Below the pieces are notes generated by a model. The model made no database searches. It had not been told where the DNA came from and saw only the letters and a list, made by a program, of their open reading frames with translations. This document shows, in pieces, positions 1 through 8,914 of a stretch of DNA of 64,000 bases. Numbering within the stretch: position 1 is the stretch's first letter; each line of letters starts with the position of its first letter. Location: contig NZ_PVBN01000001.1 of assembly GCF_002968635.1 (NCBI RefSeq), positions 828,310 through 892,309 of the forward strand, written 5' to 3'. The position numbers were made by a program, and so were the translations under genes. The stretch is from Neorhizobium alkalisoli. GTDB taxonomy: Bacteria > Pseudomonadota > Alphaproteobacteria > Rhizobiales > Rhizobiaceae.

Positions 1-1
1 C

Positions 2-820
2 TTCTATCGGTCCGCTTTCGCACTCGTGCCGATCATGGTCTATCTCGCCTACCGGCGAGAGCTCCAGCGCGGTTTCCACACCGAAAGTCTTCCGGGCCAT
101 CTGAAGCGCGGTTTCTTCGGCATCCTCTCCATGGCGTGCGGGTTTTACGGCCTGGTGCACCTTCCGATGCCGGACGCCATTGCGCTCGGTTATTCGACCC
201 CGCTGCTGGCGGTGGTCTTTGCGGCCATCGTCCTGAAGGAAACGGTGCGCATCTACCGATGGACGGCGGTGGCGATCGGCATGGTCGGGGTGGTGATCAT
301 TTCCTGGCCCAAACTGACCATGTTCAACGAGAGCGGCATGGGATCGGCGCAGGCGGTCGGAGCCTCTGCCGTGATTCTGTCGGCAGTGCTGGGAGGCTTC
401 GCACTGGTTCAGACGCGTCAGCTCGTCCGTACCGAGAAGACCTCGACCATCGTCCTCTATTTCTCGCTGACGGCCGCGGTCTTTTCCCTGATCAGCCTGC
501 CGTTCGGCTGGGCGCCCCTGACGGTCGAGCAAAAGCTCTTTCTGGTCGGAGCCGGCTTCTGCGGCGGCATCGGACAGCTCCTGTTGACTGAAAGCTACCG
601 CAACGCCGACGTCTCGACCGTCGCGCCGTTCGAATATACCTCGATCCTGCTCGGGATCGGCATCGCCTATGTTCTGTTCGGGGACGTGCCGACCGTCAGC
701 ATGCTCGTCGGAACGGCAATCACGGTCTCGGCGGGGATATTCATCATATACCGCGAGCACCAGCTGGGGCTCGAGCGGAAGGCGGCGCGCAAGGCGTCAC
801 CGCCGGGCGCCGGTACCTGA
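2..820 (+). CDS. EamA/DMT-family permease, 5' end outside window
   Basis: This is the C-terminal part of a drug/metabolite-transporter permease of the inner membrane. The reading frame is open to the first base of the window (in-frame codons from position 2 read FYRSAFALVPI), so the real start lies upstream; the GTG at 26 is internal. About 270 residues remain of a family that is usually near 300 residues with ten membrane helices. Hydrophobic helices, a central linker after 'LTMFN' and a second EamA repeat ending in a short basic tail are visible. The substrate cannot be read from the sequence; relatives export amino acids or small metabolites. No operon partner lies downstream, because the next genes are on the other strand. 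Confidence 0.85.
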   Translation, partial: FYRSAFALVPIMVYLAYRRELQRGFHTESLPGHLKRGFFGILSMACGFYGLVHLPMPDAIALGYSTPLLAVVFAAIVLKETVRIYRWTAVAIGMVGVVIISWPKLTMFNESGMGSAQAVGASAVILSAVLGGFALVQTRQLVRTEKTSTIVLYFSLTAAVFSLISLPFGWAPLTVEQKLFLVGAGFCGGIGQLLLTESYRNADVSTVAPFEYTSILLGIGIAYVLFGDVPTVSMLVGTAITVSAGIFIIYREHQLGLERKAARKASPPGAGT

Positions 821-832
821 CGAAGGTTCAGA

Positions 833-988
833 TCAGAGCGGAATTGCCGCCGTGGCGGGATTGACCTTCTCGGCGCAGGCACGAATGGCGCCAGCGCGAC
901 TGTATTCGCGCGAAGCGTTCACGGCAGCGCCGATCTGAGACAGGTTCTCGCGGAGCGTGCGGATCGGATGGAAGAGGGCGGTTGTCAT
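833..988 (-). CDS. small protein of unknown function, 51 aa
   Basis: This short frame encodes MTTALFHPIRTLRENLSQIG and a further 31 residues ending in NPATAAIPL. Its ATG has a good Shine-Dalgarno sequence (AAGGAAG, about 4-6 nt upstream). It has no signal peptide or membrane segment and reads as a short helical, basic N-terminus followed by a loop. It lies 22 bp downstream of another small gene on the same strand (1011-1202) and probably shares its transcript. I do not recognise a family. The call rests on the ribosome binding site, the conserved-looking arrangement and the absence of a better frame. Confidence 0.5.
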   Translation of the reverse strand: MTTALFHPIRTLRENLSQIGAAVNASREYSRAGAIRACAEKVNPATAAIPL

Positions 989-1010
989 GACGGCTTCCTT
1001 CTCGGTTCGA

Positions 1011-1202
1011 TCAGCGCTCGCGGAAATCCGCGAAGACGGCAGCAGGACGGGTGACGCCCATCGGACGCGCCATGGCGCGCGACGTGATCTGCTCGTTGGT
1101 GGCTGAGCCGAAATGATGATAGCCCTGCGTCGAGCGCGGCGGCAGGCCGGCGATGCGAAGGGTTTCGAAGCCCGAATGGATCGGACGGAAGCGGGTAGTC
1201 AT
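1011..1202 (-). CDS. small protein of unknown function, 63 aa
   Basis: This encodes a 63-residue soluble protein beginning MTTRFRPIHSGFETLRIAG and rich in Arg, Pro and Ala. The ATG is preceded by AAGGAACCAAGGCC, giving a usable AAGGA site. It begins with the same MTT as the next small gene (833-988), but the proteins are otherwise dissimilar. About 70 bp upstream is a TGC-rich dyad (1271-1281) like the operator-type element before another small gene at 56851. No family was recognised. A longer overlapping frame (to 1377) has no supporting start signal and was not used. Confidence 0.5.
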   Translation of the reverse strand: MTTRFRPIHSGFETLRIAGLPPRSTQGYHHFGSATNEQITSRAMARPMGVTRPAAVFADFRER

Positions 1203-1267
1203 GGCCTTGGTTCCTTAAACCTAGTATTCCTCCCAAGACACAGTGCATATATTGCGCCGCAACATTG

Positions 1268-1285
1268 ATTCTGCAATGCAGCAAA
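1268..1285 (-). promoter_or_regulatory. TGC-rich dyad, possible PhaR-type operator
   Basis: On the minus strand the sequence reads TTTGCTGCATTGCAGAAT. The core CTGC-N3-GCAG at 1271-1281 is a perfect inverted repeat. It lies in the promoter-proximal region of the small gene 1011-1202. PhaR regulators of polyhydroxyalkanoate metabolism are reported to bind CTGC-N3/4-GCAG, so the identity is a recalled match, not a test. A related element occurs at 56809-56828. Confidence 0.4.
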
Positions 1286-1377
1286 ACGCCATGCTGCCAT
1301 GCGCCAAATGCATGACGCTTTTCATAATTTGGTAACTTTGTGCCAATTCGACGCAGGCTTGCCTGAAATGCGGGCAT

Positions 1378-2283
1378 TCAGTGGGTGGGAAGCCGCATTT
1401 TGAACGTCAGCAGGTCCTGCCAGGCGAGCGCCTTGTTGGCGGGTGCCGCCAGAAGCTCTTGCGGGTGCAGCGTCGCGATCGCCGGAAGATCGCTGCCGCT
1501 GAACGAGATATCGCGCCATTCTCCGCGCAGCGAATGGATCGTGCCATTTCCGCCGAAGAAAAAGCGGGCGGGGAAATTGCCGAGCAGCAGGAGCAGTTTC
1601 GGTTCGGCCAGCGCCACCTGCCGTTCGAGGAAGGGCCGGCAGATGTCGAGTTCGGCATCGGAAGGCATGCGGCTGCCGGGCGGCCGCCAGGGAATGACAT
1701 TGGTGAGCATGACCGTCTGGCGCGAAAGCCCGATCGCGCCGAGCATCCTGTCCAGGAGATGGCCCTGCCGCCCTGAAAAGGGAATGCCGTCGCGGTCGTC
1801 GTCGGCATTCGGCATCGGGCCGATCACCATGATGCCGGAGGTGGGATCGCCGCTCGCGAATACGGTGGAACGCGCCCCGTTCTTGAGGTTGCAGCCGTTG
1901 AAGGCTTCGAGCGCTGTCTTGAGTTCCGCCAGCGACCGGGCGCTTTCCGCCGCAAAGCGGGCGGACGCAACCGCCTCGCCATCCGGCACCGCGACCGAGG
2001 GCGGGGCCGTAGCCGCCGCTGGGCGCGCGGTCGGAGCGGTGCGGCCCTTGGCGCGCGCGGGAGCCTCCGCTGCTCGCGGCGGGGCGGCGGGTTCGCCCTG
2101 CGCCGGCGGCTGCTGACGCGCCGTGGGCGGCATTTTTGCCTCGGCCTGGGCCGCCTTCTGTGCCGCAAATTGCGCCAACCGATCGACCGGGCCGTCCTCG
2201 ACAAGCCATTCGACTCCCGAATCCGCATAGAAATGCAGAAGGGCACGAAGCTCCGGCGTATCGAGATCCTTGGCGGCGTTCAT
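1378..2283 (-). CDS. uracil-DNA glycosylase superfamily protein (family 4-like)
   Basis: This predicted DNA repair enzyme would remove uracil from DNA. The C-terminal two thirds match the family 4/5 fold: the motif GPMPNADDDRDGIPFSG followed by GHLLDRML, then LTNVIPWRPPGSR, and a late LHPQEL with the catalytic-loop His. The first 110 residues are a low-complexity, Ala/Pro-rich linker after a short N-terminal segment, which is typical of rhizobial versions. The ATG at 2283 was preferred over a TTG at 2307. Of the four Cys that hold the [4Fe-4S] cluster in classic family 4 enzymes, only two positions are Cys here (in NGCNLK and DICRPF). The other two are Phe and Trp, so the cluster may be absent. 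It lies 37 bp downstream of the Hsp70 gene and is probably co-transcribed. Confidence 0.8.
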   Translation of the reverse strand: MNAAKDLDTPELRALLHFYADSGVEWLVEDGPVDRLAQFAAQKAAQAEAKMPPTARQQPPAQGEPAAPPRAAEAPARAKGRTAPTARPAAATAPPSVAVPDGEAVASARFAAESARSLAELKTALEAFNGCNLKNGARSTVFASGDPTSGIMVIGPMPNADDDRDGIPFSGRQGHLLDRMLGAIGLSRQTVMLTNVIPWRPPGSRMPSDAELDICRPFLERQVALAEPKLLLLLGNFPARFFFGGNGTIHSLRGEWRDISFSGSDLPAIATLHPQELLAAPANKALAWQDLLTFKMRLPTH

Positions 2284-2320
2284 CGGTCTCACACTAGCGA
2301 ACCGCAAGCCCAGAGGGAAG

Positions 2321-3613
2321 TCACGCCGCCCATTGCTGGACGTTGTCGCTCTCGCCGATCAGCGCCAGGCCATGGGCGATGGAGAGCAGCTCTCCGCCGC
2401 TTTCGATCTTGGAAGCGTCGAAGCGCCGGGTAAAGATGCCGCGCACGGCCGGCACGAAGGAGGTGCCGCCGGTCAGGAACACCTTGTCGATTTCGGCGGG
2501 CGGCGTATTCGTCTTTTCCAGCACCTCGTCCAGCGCGCCCTCGATGCGGCCGAGGTCGTGGGCGATCCACGTCTCGAAATCGGCCCGCTTCACCAGCTTG
2601 CGGCCGGCCTTGCCGAGGGGCGCGAAGTTGAATTCCGCCTCTTCCGCGCCGGACAAAGCCATCTTGGTCGCCGATATCGCCTGGTAGAGCGGGTAACCCT
2701 CGTCATGCTCCACCAGCTCGATGAAAAGCTCCAGCTTGTCCGGGTCGAGCGCCGAACGCACCAGCGATTTGAGATCGGTGAATTCGCGTGTGGTCTTGAA
2801 GATCGACAGCTGATTCCAGCGCGAGAAGTTGGCGTAGTAGCCCGCCGGCACTTCCAGCACCTTGTCGAAGCTTTTGAAGAACGTGCCCTTGCCGATTTCG
2901 GGCGCTACCAGATTGTCGATCATCTTCGCGTCGAAATGGTCGCCGGCAATGCCGACGCCGGAATGGCCGATCGGCTTTGCCGTCAGTTTGCCGGCTCTGC
3001 GCTCGAAACGGACCAGCGAATAGTCGGTGGTGCCGCCGCCGAAGTCGGCGACCAGCACTGTGGCATCGCTTTTCAGCGTCTGGGCGAAATAATAGGCCGC
3101 CGCCACCGGCTCATAGACGTAGTGGATTTCCGGAAAGCCCAGCCGCGTCAAAGCCTCGTTATAGCGTTCCGTCGCAAGCTTCGGGTCCGGATTGGCGCCG
3201 GCAAAATGCACCGGGCGGCCGGCGATGACGCGAGACACGTCCGACGGCCAGTTGTCGTCCGCATAGGCTTTGAGGCGCTTGAGGAAGATCTCCATCAGGT
3301 CTTCGAAGACATGCCGGCGCGCGAAGATCAGCGTGCCCTGGAAGAGCGCGCTTGCCGCAAAGGTCTTGATCGACTGCAGGAAGCGGCAGTCGCCGGGGTT
3401 GTCGATGAACTGGCGGATCGCCGCCTGGCCGGCCTCGACCTTCAGCGCCTGCGCGCCCATCACCGGGTCCTTCATGAACGAAAGCGCGGTCCGCATCGAA
3501 TCGCTCTCGCCGGCGCTGCTGGTGAAGTGCATCGAATGCGTGGTGCTGCCGCCGTCCGAAAGCGCCAGAACCGTATTCGTCGTGCCGAAATCAAGCCCGA
3601 GCGCCCGTGCCAT
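2321..3613 (-). CDS. yegD: Hsp70-family chaperone-like ATPase (YegD type)
   Basis: This is a 430-residue actin/Hsp70-fold ATPase. It begins ARALGLDFGTTNTVLAL, the phosphate-1 motif of Hsp70 proteins. VADFGGGTTDYSLV (phosphate 2) and VFLTGGTSFVPAVRGIF (adenosine motif) follow at the expected spacing. It stops after the nucleotide-binding domain and lacks the DnaK substrate-binding lid, which matches E. coli YegD. The ATG at 3613 has a clear AAGGAG seven bases upstream; the longer frame from 3634 has none. The client is unknown, and the symbol reflects family membership only. The glycosylase-like gene follows closely on the same strand. Confidence 0.88.
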   Translation of the reverse strand: MARALGLDFGTTNTVLALSDGGSTTHSMHFTSSAGESDSMRTALSFMKDPVMGAQALKVEAGQAAIRQFIDNPGDCRFLQSIKTFAASALFQGTLIFARRHVFEDLMEIFLKRLKAYADDNWPSDVSRVIAGRPVHFAGANPDPKLATERYNEALTRLGFPEIHYVYEPVAAAYYFAQTLKSDATVLVADFGGGTTDYSLVRFERRAGKLTAKPIGHSGVGIAGDHFDAKMIDNLVAPEIGKGTFFKSFDKVLEVPAGYYANFSRWNQLSIFKTTREFTDLKSLVRSALDPDKLELFIELVEHDEGYPLYQAISATKMALSGAEEAEFNFAPLGKAGRKLVKRADFETWIAHDLGRIEGALDEVLEKTNTPPAEIDKVFLTGGTSFVPAVRGIFTRRFDASKIESGGELLSIAHGLALIGESDNVQQWAA

Positions 3614-3673
3614 GGCCGTGCTCCTTTTATCCATCGAAGATCATTGAACCGAAGCCGATGCGGCTCCGAACGC

Positions 3674-3696
3674 AAAAAGGGCGCTGCTCGCGCCCT
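3674..3696 (-). terminator. rho-independent terminator for the AmpR-like gene
   Basis: A 7-bp stem (AGGGCGC/GCGCCCT) with a 5-nt loop is followed on the minus strand by TTTTT. It lies about 60 bp past the stop of the AmpR-like gene and before the yegD start. Confidence 0.7.
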
Positions 3697-3754
3697 GGAA
3701 ATTTGAGAGGGCGCGTGATCGCACAAGGCGGGCGGTATGGCAACCCCGGGGAGC

Positions 3755-4645
3755 TTAGATTTCCAACTGCCCGCGCGTCTCCGCCGCCTGTTCGGCAAGC
3801 CAGTTGCGGAACATTTCCATGGCCGGCGTGACCGAGCGGGATTTCAGCCGCGTCAGCCAGTAGCTGCCTTTGGATATGTAGATGTCGAAGGGCTGTTCGA
3901 TGATGCCCGCGGCGAGCTGTCGGGAAAACATCAGCGGCGGGGCGAGCGCCACGCCGGCACCCTGGATCGCCGCTTCGACCATCAGCACGGAACTGTCGAA
4001 TACCATGCCGCGGATCTGCGGGAGAGCGACGCCCGCCGCCTCGAACCAGCCCGGCCATTCATCGGCGCGGTAGGACCGCAGCAGCGGCTGGTGGGCGACG
4101 TCTTCCGGGGCCTTGAGCTGCCTTGCGATCGGCGGAATGCAGACGACCGAAAGCGGCGCCTCGAACAGCGCTTCCGCCTCGATATCGTGCCAGGCACCGT
4201 TGCCGAACTTGATCGTGTAGTCGAGTCCTTCCGCGGCGATGTCGACCCGGTTGTTGTTGGTTGAGAGCCTCAGATCGATGAACGGGTACTTCTCCCGGAA
4301 ATCGGAAAGCCGGGGCAGCAGCCAGCCGACCGCGAGCGTGCCGACCGCGCCGAGTTTCAGCACCTCGCGCACATGCCCGTCTTCGAAGCGCTCCAGCATC
4401 GCGGCCATCCGGTCGAACGAATCCTGCAGCGCCGGCAGGAGCGCCAATCCTTCCTCGGTGATCATCAGCCCGCGCGGCAGACGGCGGAAGAGCGTCACGC
4501 CGAGCCGCAGTTCCAGGAGCTTCACTTGATGACTGACGGCTGCCTGCGTCACGCACAGTTCGATCGCCGCCCGGGTAAAGGAAAGGTGCCTCGCCGCGGC
4601 TTCGAAGGCCCGCAGCGCGTTCAGCGGCAAATGGGGTCGAACCAT
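3755..4645 (-). CDS. ampR: AmpR-like LysR-family transcriptional regulator
   Basis: This is a 296-residue LysR-type regulator with the winged helix-turn-helix in residues 5-65 and a periplasmic-binding-protein-like effector domain after it. The N-terminus RPHLPLNALRAFEAAARHLS and the later stretches RVDIAAEGLDYTIKFG, LLRSYRADEW and MVFDSSVLMVEAA closely resemble AmpR, which senses muropeptides and induces beta-lactamase. It is transcribed divergently from a class D beta-lactamase 104 bp away, the arrangement used by ampR-ampC. The start has a poor ribosome site (GGCCATTGCC before ATG). Assignment as AmpR rather than the related GcvA is supported by both sequence and neighbour. Confidence 0.85.
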   Translation of the reverse strand: MVRPHLPLNALRAFEAAARHLSFTRAAIELCVTQAAVSHQVKLLELRLGVTLFRRLPRGLMITEEGLALLPALQDSFDRMAAMLERFEDGHVREVLKLGAVGTLAVGWLLPRLSDFREKYPFIDLRLSTNNNRVDIAAEGLDYTIKFGNGAWHDIEAEALFEAPLSVVCIPPIARQLKAPEDVAHQPLLRSYRADEWPGWFEAAGVALPQIRGMVFDSSVLMVEAAIQGAGVALAPPLMFSRQLAAGIIEQPFDIYISKGSYWLTRLKSRSVTPAMEMFRNWLAEQAAETRGQLEI

Positions 4646-4749
4646 GGCAATGGCCTAATTTAATTCATGTCTGCCAGCAGTTATCATCGTTTGATTGGGG
4701 CTTGCAAGCCAGCCTAGAAAAGCCGTGCCGAACCACTTGGAGCACCATA

Positions 4750-5574
4750 ATGGCTTTCAGAAATTCATTTCTCCTGGCACTTTCTCTCGGAATTACCGCG
4801 GCTTTTCTGGACTGCGTCTCTGTTCGGGCCGCCGAACCGATCCGCTGCACCGTCATAGTCGACGAGCAGAGCGGCGAGACGCTCTATCGCCAGGGCGCTT
4901 GCGACCAGGGTTTTTATCCGCAATCAACCTTCAAACTGCCTTTGGCCATGATGGGCTATGACGCGGGCATCCTTACCGACGCCCAAAACCCCCGCTGGAA
5001 ATATCAGGCGAAGTTCGGCGGACCGGAGCGGGTCAAGAAGGATGTCGATCCGCTGATCTGGGAAAAGGAATCGATTGTCTGGTATTCGCAGGAAATCGCC
5101 CGCAAGGTCGGCAAGCGCAAGTTTGCGGATTACATCCAGCGCTTCGGTTACGGCAATCGCGATGTCTCGGGCGGCCCTGGCAATACCGATGGCCTGACCG
5201 AATCCTGGCTGATGTCGTCGCTGAAAATCTCGCCGGATGAGCAGGTGCAGTTCCTGCGTCGGTTCCTCAATGGCGGCCTGCCGATCTCCGAACACGCCGT
5301 CGACATGACGCTCGCCATCGTTCCGCATTTCGAGGCGGGTGACGGCTGGGATATCCAGGGCAAGACCGGTTCCGGCTGGCTGCGCGACAAGGCTGGAAAG
5401 GTGGATTACGACCGCCCGCTCGGCTGGTTCGTCGGCTGGGCGGTGAAGGACGAGCGCCGCGTCATCTTCGCAAGGCTGCTGGTCGATACCAAGCGATACA
5501 AAGGCGCCCCGATCAGCTTTGTGGTGCGGGATTCGCTGATTGAAGATCTTCCGAAATTGGCTGAAAAGTTTTGA
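4750..5574 (+). CDS. class D (OXA-type) beta-lactamase
   Basis: This periplasmic serine beta-lactamase hydrolyses the beta-lactam ring. The 274 residues start with a signal peptide (cleavage expected near VRA-AEP, residue 27). All class D motifs are present: S59-TFK62 (active Ser and the carboxylatable Lys), S108-IV (S-x-V), W153, Y134-GN and K205-TG. The ATG at 4750 has GGAG seven bases upstream; the longer frame from 4702 lacks a signal peptide at its start and was rejected. It is divergent from the AmpR-like gene, so muropeptide-dependent induction is inferred. Spectrum cannot be told from the sequence. AmpR partners are more usually class A or C enzymes, which makes the pairing worth noting. 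Confidence 0.93.
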   Translation: MAFRNSFLLALSLGITAAFLDCVSVRAAEPIRCTVIVDEQSGETLYRQGACDQGFYPQSTFKLPLAMMGYDAGILTDAQNPRWKYQAKFGGPERVKKDVDPLIWEKESIVWYSQEIARKVGKRKFADYIQRFGYGNRDVSGGPGNTDGLTESWLMSSLKISPDEQVQFLRRFLNGGLPISEHAVDMTLAIVPHFEAGDGWDIQGKTGSGWLRDKAGKVDYDRPLGWFVGWAVKDERRVIFARLLVDTKRYKGAPISFVVRDSLIEDLPKLAEKF

Positions 5575-5617
5575 GCTCTGTGCCCAACGTTCCCCGCGCC
5601 GCTTTCCTCCGAGACTG

Positions 5618-5648
5618 AAAACGGCCGGGTCACCCCCTGACCCGGCCG
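5618..5648 (-). terminator. terminator downstream of the RND operon (bidirectional hairpin)
   Basis: A perfect 11-bp stem (CGGCCGGGTCA/TGACCCGGCCG) with a C5 loop is followed by TTTT on the minus strand. It is 140 bp past the RND pump stop and 48 bp past the beta-lactamase stop, so it may serve both. Confidence 0.7.
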
Positions 5649-5788
5649 CCCGCAGCGCTGAGCGCTGACTTTAGCAATGCATTGCGCTTTCTATAAACCG
5701 TATTTGAAGGGTCTAACGCAAACGGAGTCTGGTGTTCAGGTTATTCGTTAAGGTTACCCCGAGTCCTTGATCGTGGCGGCCAAAGGAA

Positions 5789-8700
5789 TCACTCCGCCGC
5801 AATCGCCGTCGGCACATCGTCGTTGGCCTCGTGGCGCTCCTTGTCCTTCCTCGTCCAGAGTCTTCCCAGGAAGCGTCCGAACCGGTCCATCTCCACGAAG
5901 ATGACGGGTGTGATGAACAGCGTCAGCGCCTGGGAAACGATGAGGCCGCCGACCACCGCGATGCCGAGCGGCTGGCGCAGTTCGGAGGAAGCACCGGTGC
6001 CGAGCGCAATCGGCAGCGCCCCCAGCAGCGCGCAGAAGGTCGTCATCATGATCGGCCGGAAGCGCCGAACGCAGGCTTCATGGATCGCTTCACTCGCCGT
6101 TTCCCCCTTCGAACGCATCGTCTCTACCGCCACATCGATCATCATGATCGCATTCTTCTTGACGATGCCGATCAGCATCAACAGCCCGATCAGGGCGATG
6201 ATCGAGAGATCGAAGCCGAAAAGCTTCAACGCCAGGAGCGCCCCGAAAGCCGCCGCCGGAAGGCCGGAGAGGATCGTCAGTGGGTGGATGAAGCTTTCAT
6301 AGAGAACGCCGAGCACCACGTAGATGGTCAGCACCGCGGCGAGGATCAGAAGCGGCGTATTGCCCTGGCTCTGCTGGAAGATCTGTGCCGTGCCGCCATA
6401 GGTCGTGAACACGTCGTTCGGCATCTGCAACTGCGTCTTGATGTGGTCGATCGCCGCCGTCGCATCGCTCAGAGAAACGCCGGCCGGCAGGTTGAACGAC
6501 ACCGTGGTCGAGACGAGCTGACCCGTCTGGTTGATCGTCACCGGCGCCGTCTGCCGTACGACCTGGGCGAAGTTCGACAGCGGCACCAGCGAGCCGTTGG
6601 AAGACAGGACGCGCACGTCCTGTAGCATCTGGTCGTTCCACTGTCTGGTATTGTCGAATTCGGTGATGACGTCGTAGCTGTCGCCGGTCGACTGGATCTC
6701 GGCTGCCGTATAACCGCCGAACGCCATCTGCAGCGTCTGCCGGAGCTGCTGGTCGGTAATGCCGAAGGCGGCCGCCTTTTCCGTATCGACCTTGATATTG
6801 GCTTCGATCGCGTCGTTCTGGGCGTCCGAAGTCACGTCGGTGAAATGTGCCCGATCGGCCCGCATCGCCGCCTGGATCTTGTCGGCCCATTCGTTGGTTT
6901 GAGGGGCGTTCAGCGCCTGCACGACGAGCTGATATTGGCTGGCGGTCTGCCGGCCGCCAAAGCGCAGGCTCTGCTGCGGTGTGATGAAGCTCTTGATGCC
7001 GGCGATCTTTGCCGTTCCCTGCCTCAGTTCCCGGAGTGTCTGCTCAAGCGGCGGTCGCTGATCGCTGTCCTTCAGCTGCACGAAGATCGTGCCTTTGTTG
7101 AGCGGGCTCCGGCCGTTGCTGCCGACGATCGAGGTGACATGGGCGACGGCCGGATTTTTCTGGACCGCAGCCGCCACCTGAGCCTGCAGATCGCGCATCG
7201 CCGGATAGGAAATATCCTCGCGGGCCTGCGTGGAGATGCTCAGGCTGCCGATATCCTCGCTGGGAAAGAAACTGGTCGGCAGTGTCCTGAAGAGATAGAC
7301 GGAGCCGCCGACCGAGGCGAGGAAGACGAGCATGATGATGCCGCGGTTTCTCAGGCACCAGCCGACCGACCGGTCATAGCCCTTCAGCGTGCGGCTGAAA
7401 CCGGTGTCGAAGACCCGCGCAACGAGGCCCGGATGATGCTCCCCGCCGGAAAGACGAGAGCCCAGCATCGGCGTCACCGTCAGCGACACCACCGCCGAGG
7501 CGACGATCGCAAGTGCCACCACCATGCCGAATTCGTTGAACAGCCGGCCGACGACGCCGCCCATCAGCAGGATGGGGATGAAGACCGCGATCAGCGACAC
7601 CGACATGGAGATGATCGTGTAGCTCACCTCCGAGGCGCCCTGAAGGGCGGCCTGCATCACCGGCATCCCGTCCTCGATATGCCGCATGATGTTTTCCAGC
7701 ATGACGATCGCATCGTCCACCACCAGCCCGACCGAGAGCGTCAGCCCGAGCAGCGATATGTTGTCGATGCTGTAACCGAGCACATACATGGCGCCGAAGG
7801 TGGTGATCAGCGACAACGGCACGGCGAGCGCCGGGACGATCGTGGCCGACAGCCTGCCGAGGAAGAGGTAGATGACGAGCACGACCAGCGCGATCGTCAG
7901 CATCAGCGAGAACTGCACGTCGGCGATCGAGGCGCGGATTGCCGTCGAAGCGTCGTTCATGACGCTGATCGAGACCGATTTCGGCAGTTCCGAGGAAAGC
8001 GCCGGTAGCTTGGCCCGCACTGCGTCCACTACGTCGACCGTATTGGCGTCCGGCTGGCGCTGGATGGCGAGGATGATGGCGGAGTTTCCGTCGTACCAGC
8101 TTCCCGCGTCGAGGTTTTCGACGCTGTCCTGAACGTCGGCGACATCGCCGAGATGCACCGGTGCGCCATTGGGGTTCGCGACCACCAGCGAGCGGAACTG
8201 GCTGGCATTCGTCCGTTGCGTATCGGCATTGATCGTCAGCCGCTGGCTGTCGTTTTCCAATGAGCCGACCGGCGCCTGGCTGTTGGCGTTGGCGATCGCA
8301 TCGGTGACCGTATCGACACCGAGATTGCGCGCCTGCAGTTTGGCCGGATCCAGTTCGACGCGTACCGCATAGGTCTTCGAGCCGTAGATCGAAACTTCCG
8401 CCACCCCGGGCAATGTCGAAAGCGCGGGGGAAAGCACGTCCTCGGCGATCTCGTCGACCTTGCTGGGCGGCAGGCTGTCGCTCCGCACGGCAAGCAGCAG
8501 CACCGGCGCGTCTGCAGGATTGGTTTTCCGATAGCTTGGCGGCGTGGTCATGTTGTCCGGCAGTTGCCGTGTCGACTGCGATATGGCGGCCTGCACGTCG
8601 GCGGCCGCGGCATCGATATTCCGGTTGAGGTCGAATTGCAGCACGATCGACGTGTTGCCGAGCGAGTTCGTGGCACTGATCTCGCTGATGCCCGGAATGG

Positions 8701-8914
8701 TCTCGAACTTCTTGATGAGCGGCGTCGAGACGGAAGTCGCCATGGTCTGGGGGGAGGCGCCGGTGAGCTGGGCCGAAACGTTGATCGTCGGAAAATCGAC
8801 TTGAGGCAGGGCGGCGACCGGCAGCAGCTGATAACCGGCAAGGCCCGCCAGCACGGCGCCGATCGCGAGCAGCGTCGTGGCGACGGGACGGCGGATGCAG
8901 AATTGCGGGATCAT
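5789..8914 (-). CDS. RND multidrug efflux transporter, inner-membrane pump (HAE1/MdtB-like)
   Basis: This is a 1041-residue proton-driven exporter of the inner membrane. It shows the standard order: TM1 after MIPQFCIRRPVATTLL, a large periplasmic loop, TM2-6 from about residue 335, the amphipathic segment and motif A region (LSVGLVVDDAIVMLENIMRH, with the proton-relay Asp pair), a second periplasmic loop, and TM8-12 with IGIVKKNAIMMIDVA. The length is normal for the family. The start overlaps the adaptor stop by 4 bp (ATGA), so translation is coupled. No outer-membrane channel gene is adjacent, and a TolC-type protein encoded elsewhere would be needed. The substrate is not predictable; MdtB/MuxB relatives export hydrophobic drugs. 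Confidence 0.93.
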   Translation of the reverse strand: MIPQFCIRRPVATTLLAIGAVLAGLAGYQLLPVAALPQVDFPTINVSAQLTGASPQTMATSVSTPLIKKFETIPGISEISATNSLGNTSIVLQFDLNRNIDAAAADVQAAISQSTRQLPDNMTTPPSYRKTNPADAPVLLLAVRSDSLPPSKVDEIAEDVLSPALSTLPGVAEVSIYGSKTYAVRVELDPAKLQARNLGVDTVTDAIANANSQAPVGSLENDSQRLTINADTQRTNASQFRSLVVANPNGAPVHLGDVADVQDSVENLDAGSWYDGNSAIILAIQRQPDANTVDVVDAVRAKLPALSSELPKSVSISVMNDASTAIRASIADVQFSLMLTIALVVLVIYLFLGRLSATIVPALAVPLSLITTFGAMYVLGYSIDNISLLGLTLSVGLVVDDAIVMLENIMRHIEDGMPVMQAALQGASEVSYTIISMSVSLIAVFIPILLMGGVVGRLFNEFGMVVALAIVASAVVSLTVTPMLGSRLSGGEHHPGLVARVFDTGFSRTLKGYDRSVGWCLRNRGIIMLVFLASVGGSVYLFRTLPTSFFPSEDIGSLSISTQAREDISYPAMRDLQAQVAAAVQKNPAVAHVTSIVGSNGRSPLNKGTIFVQLKDSDQRPPLEQTLRELRQGTAKIAGIKSFITPQQSLRFGGRQTASQYQLVVQALNAPQTNEWADKIQAAMRADRAHFTDVTSDAQNDAIEANIKVDTEKAAAFGITDQQLRQTLQMAFGGYTAAEIQSTGDSYDVITEFDNTRQWNDQMLQDVRVLSSNGSLVPLSNFAQVVRQTAPVTINQTGQLVSTTVSFNLPAGVSLSDATAAIDHIKTQLQMPNDVFTTYGGTAQIFQQSQGNTPLLILAAVLTIYVVLGVLYESFIHPLTILSGLPAAAFGALLALKLFGFDLSIIALIGLLMLIGIVKKNAIMMIDVAVETMRSKGETASEAIHEACVRRFRPIMMTTFCALLGALPIALGTGASSELRQPLGIAVVGGLIVSQALTLFITPVIFVEMDRFGRFLGRLWTRKDKERHEANDDVPTAIAAE

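Noticed and set aside
1322..2209. 295-residue frame overlapping the glycosylase-like gene on the same strand
   Set aside because: Different phase of the same DNA, Arg/Gly/Ala-rich; the frame with UDG motifs is the real one.
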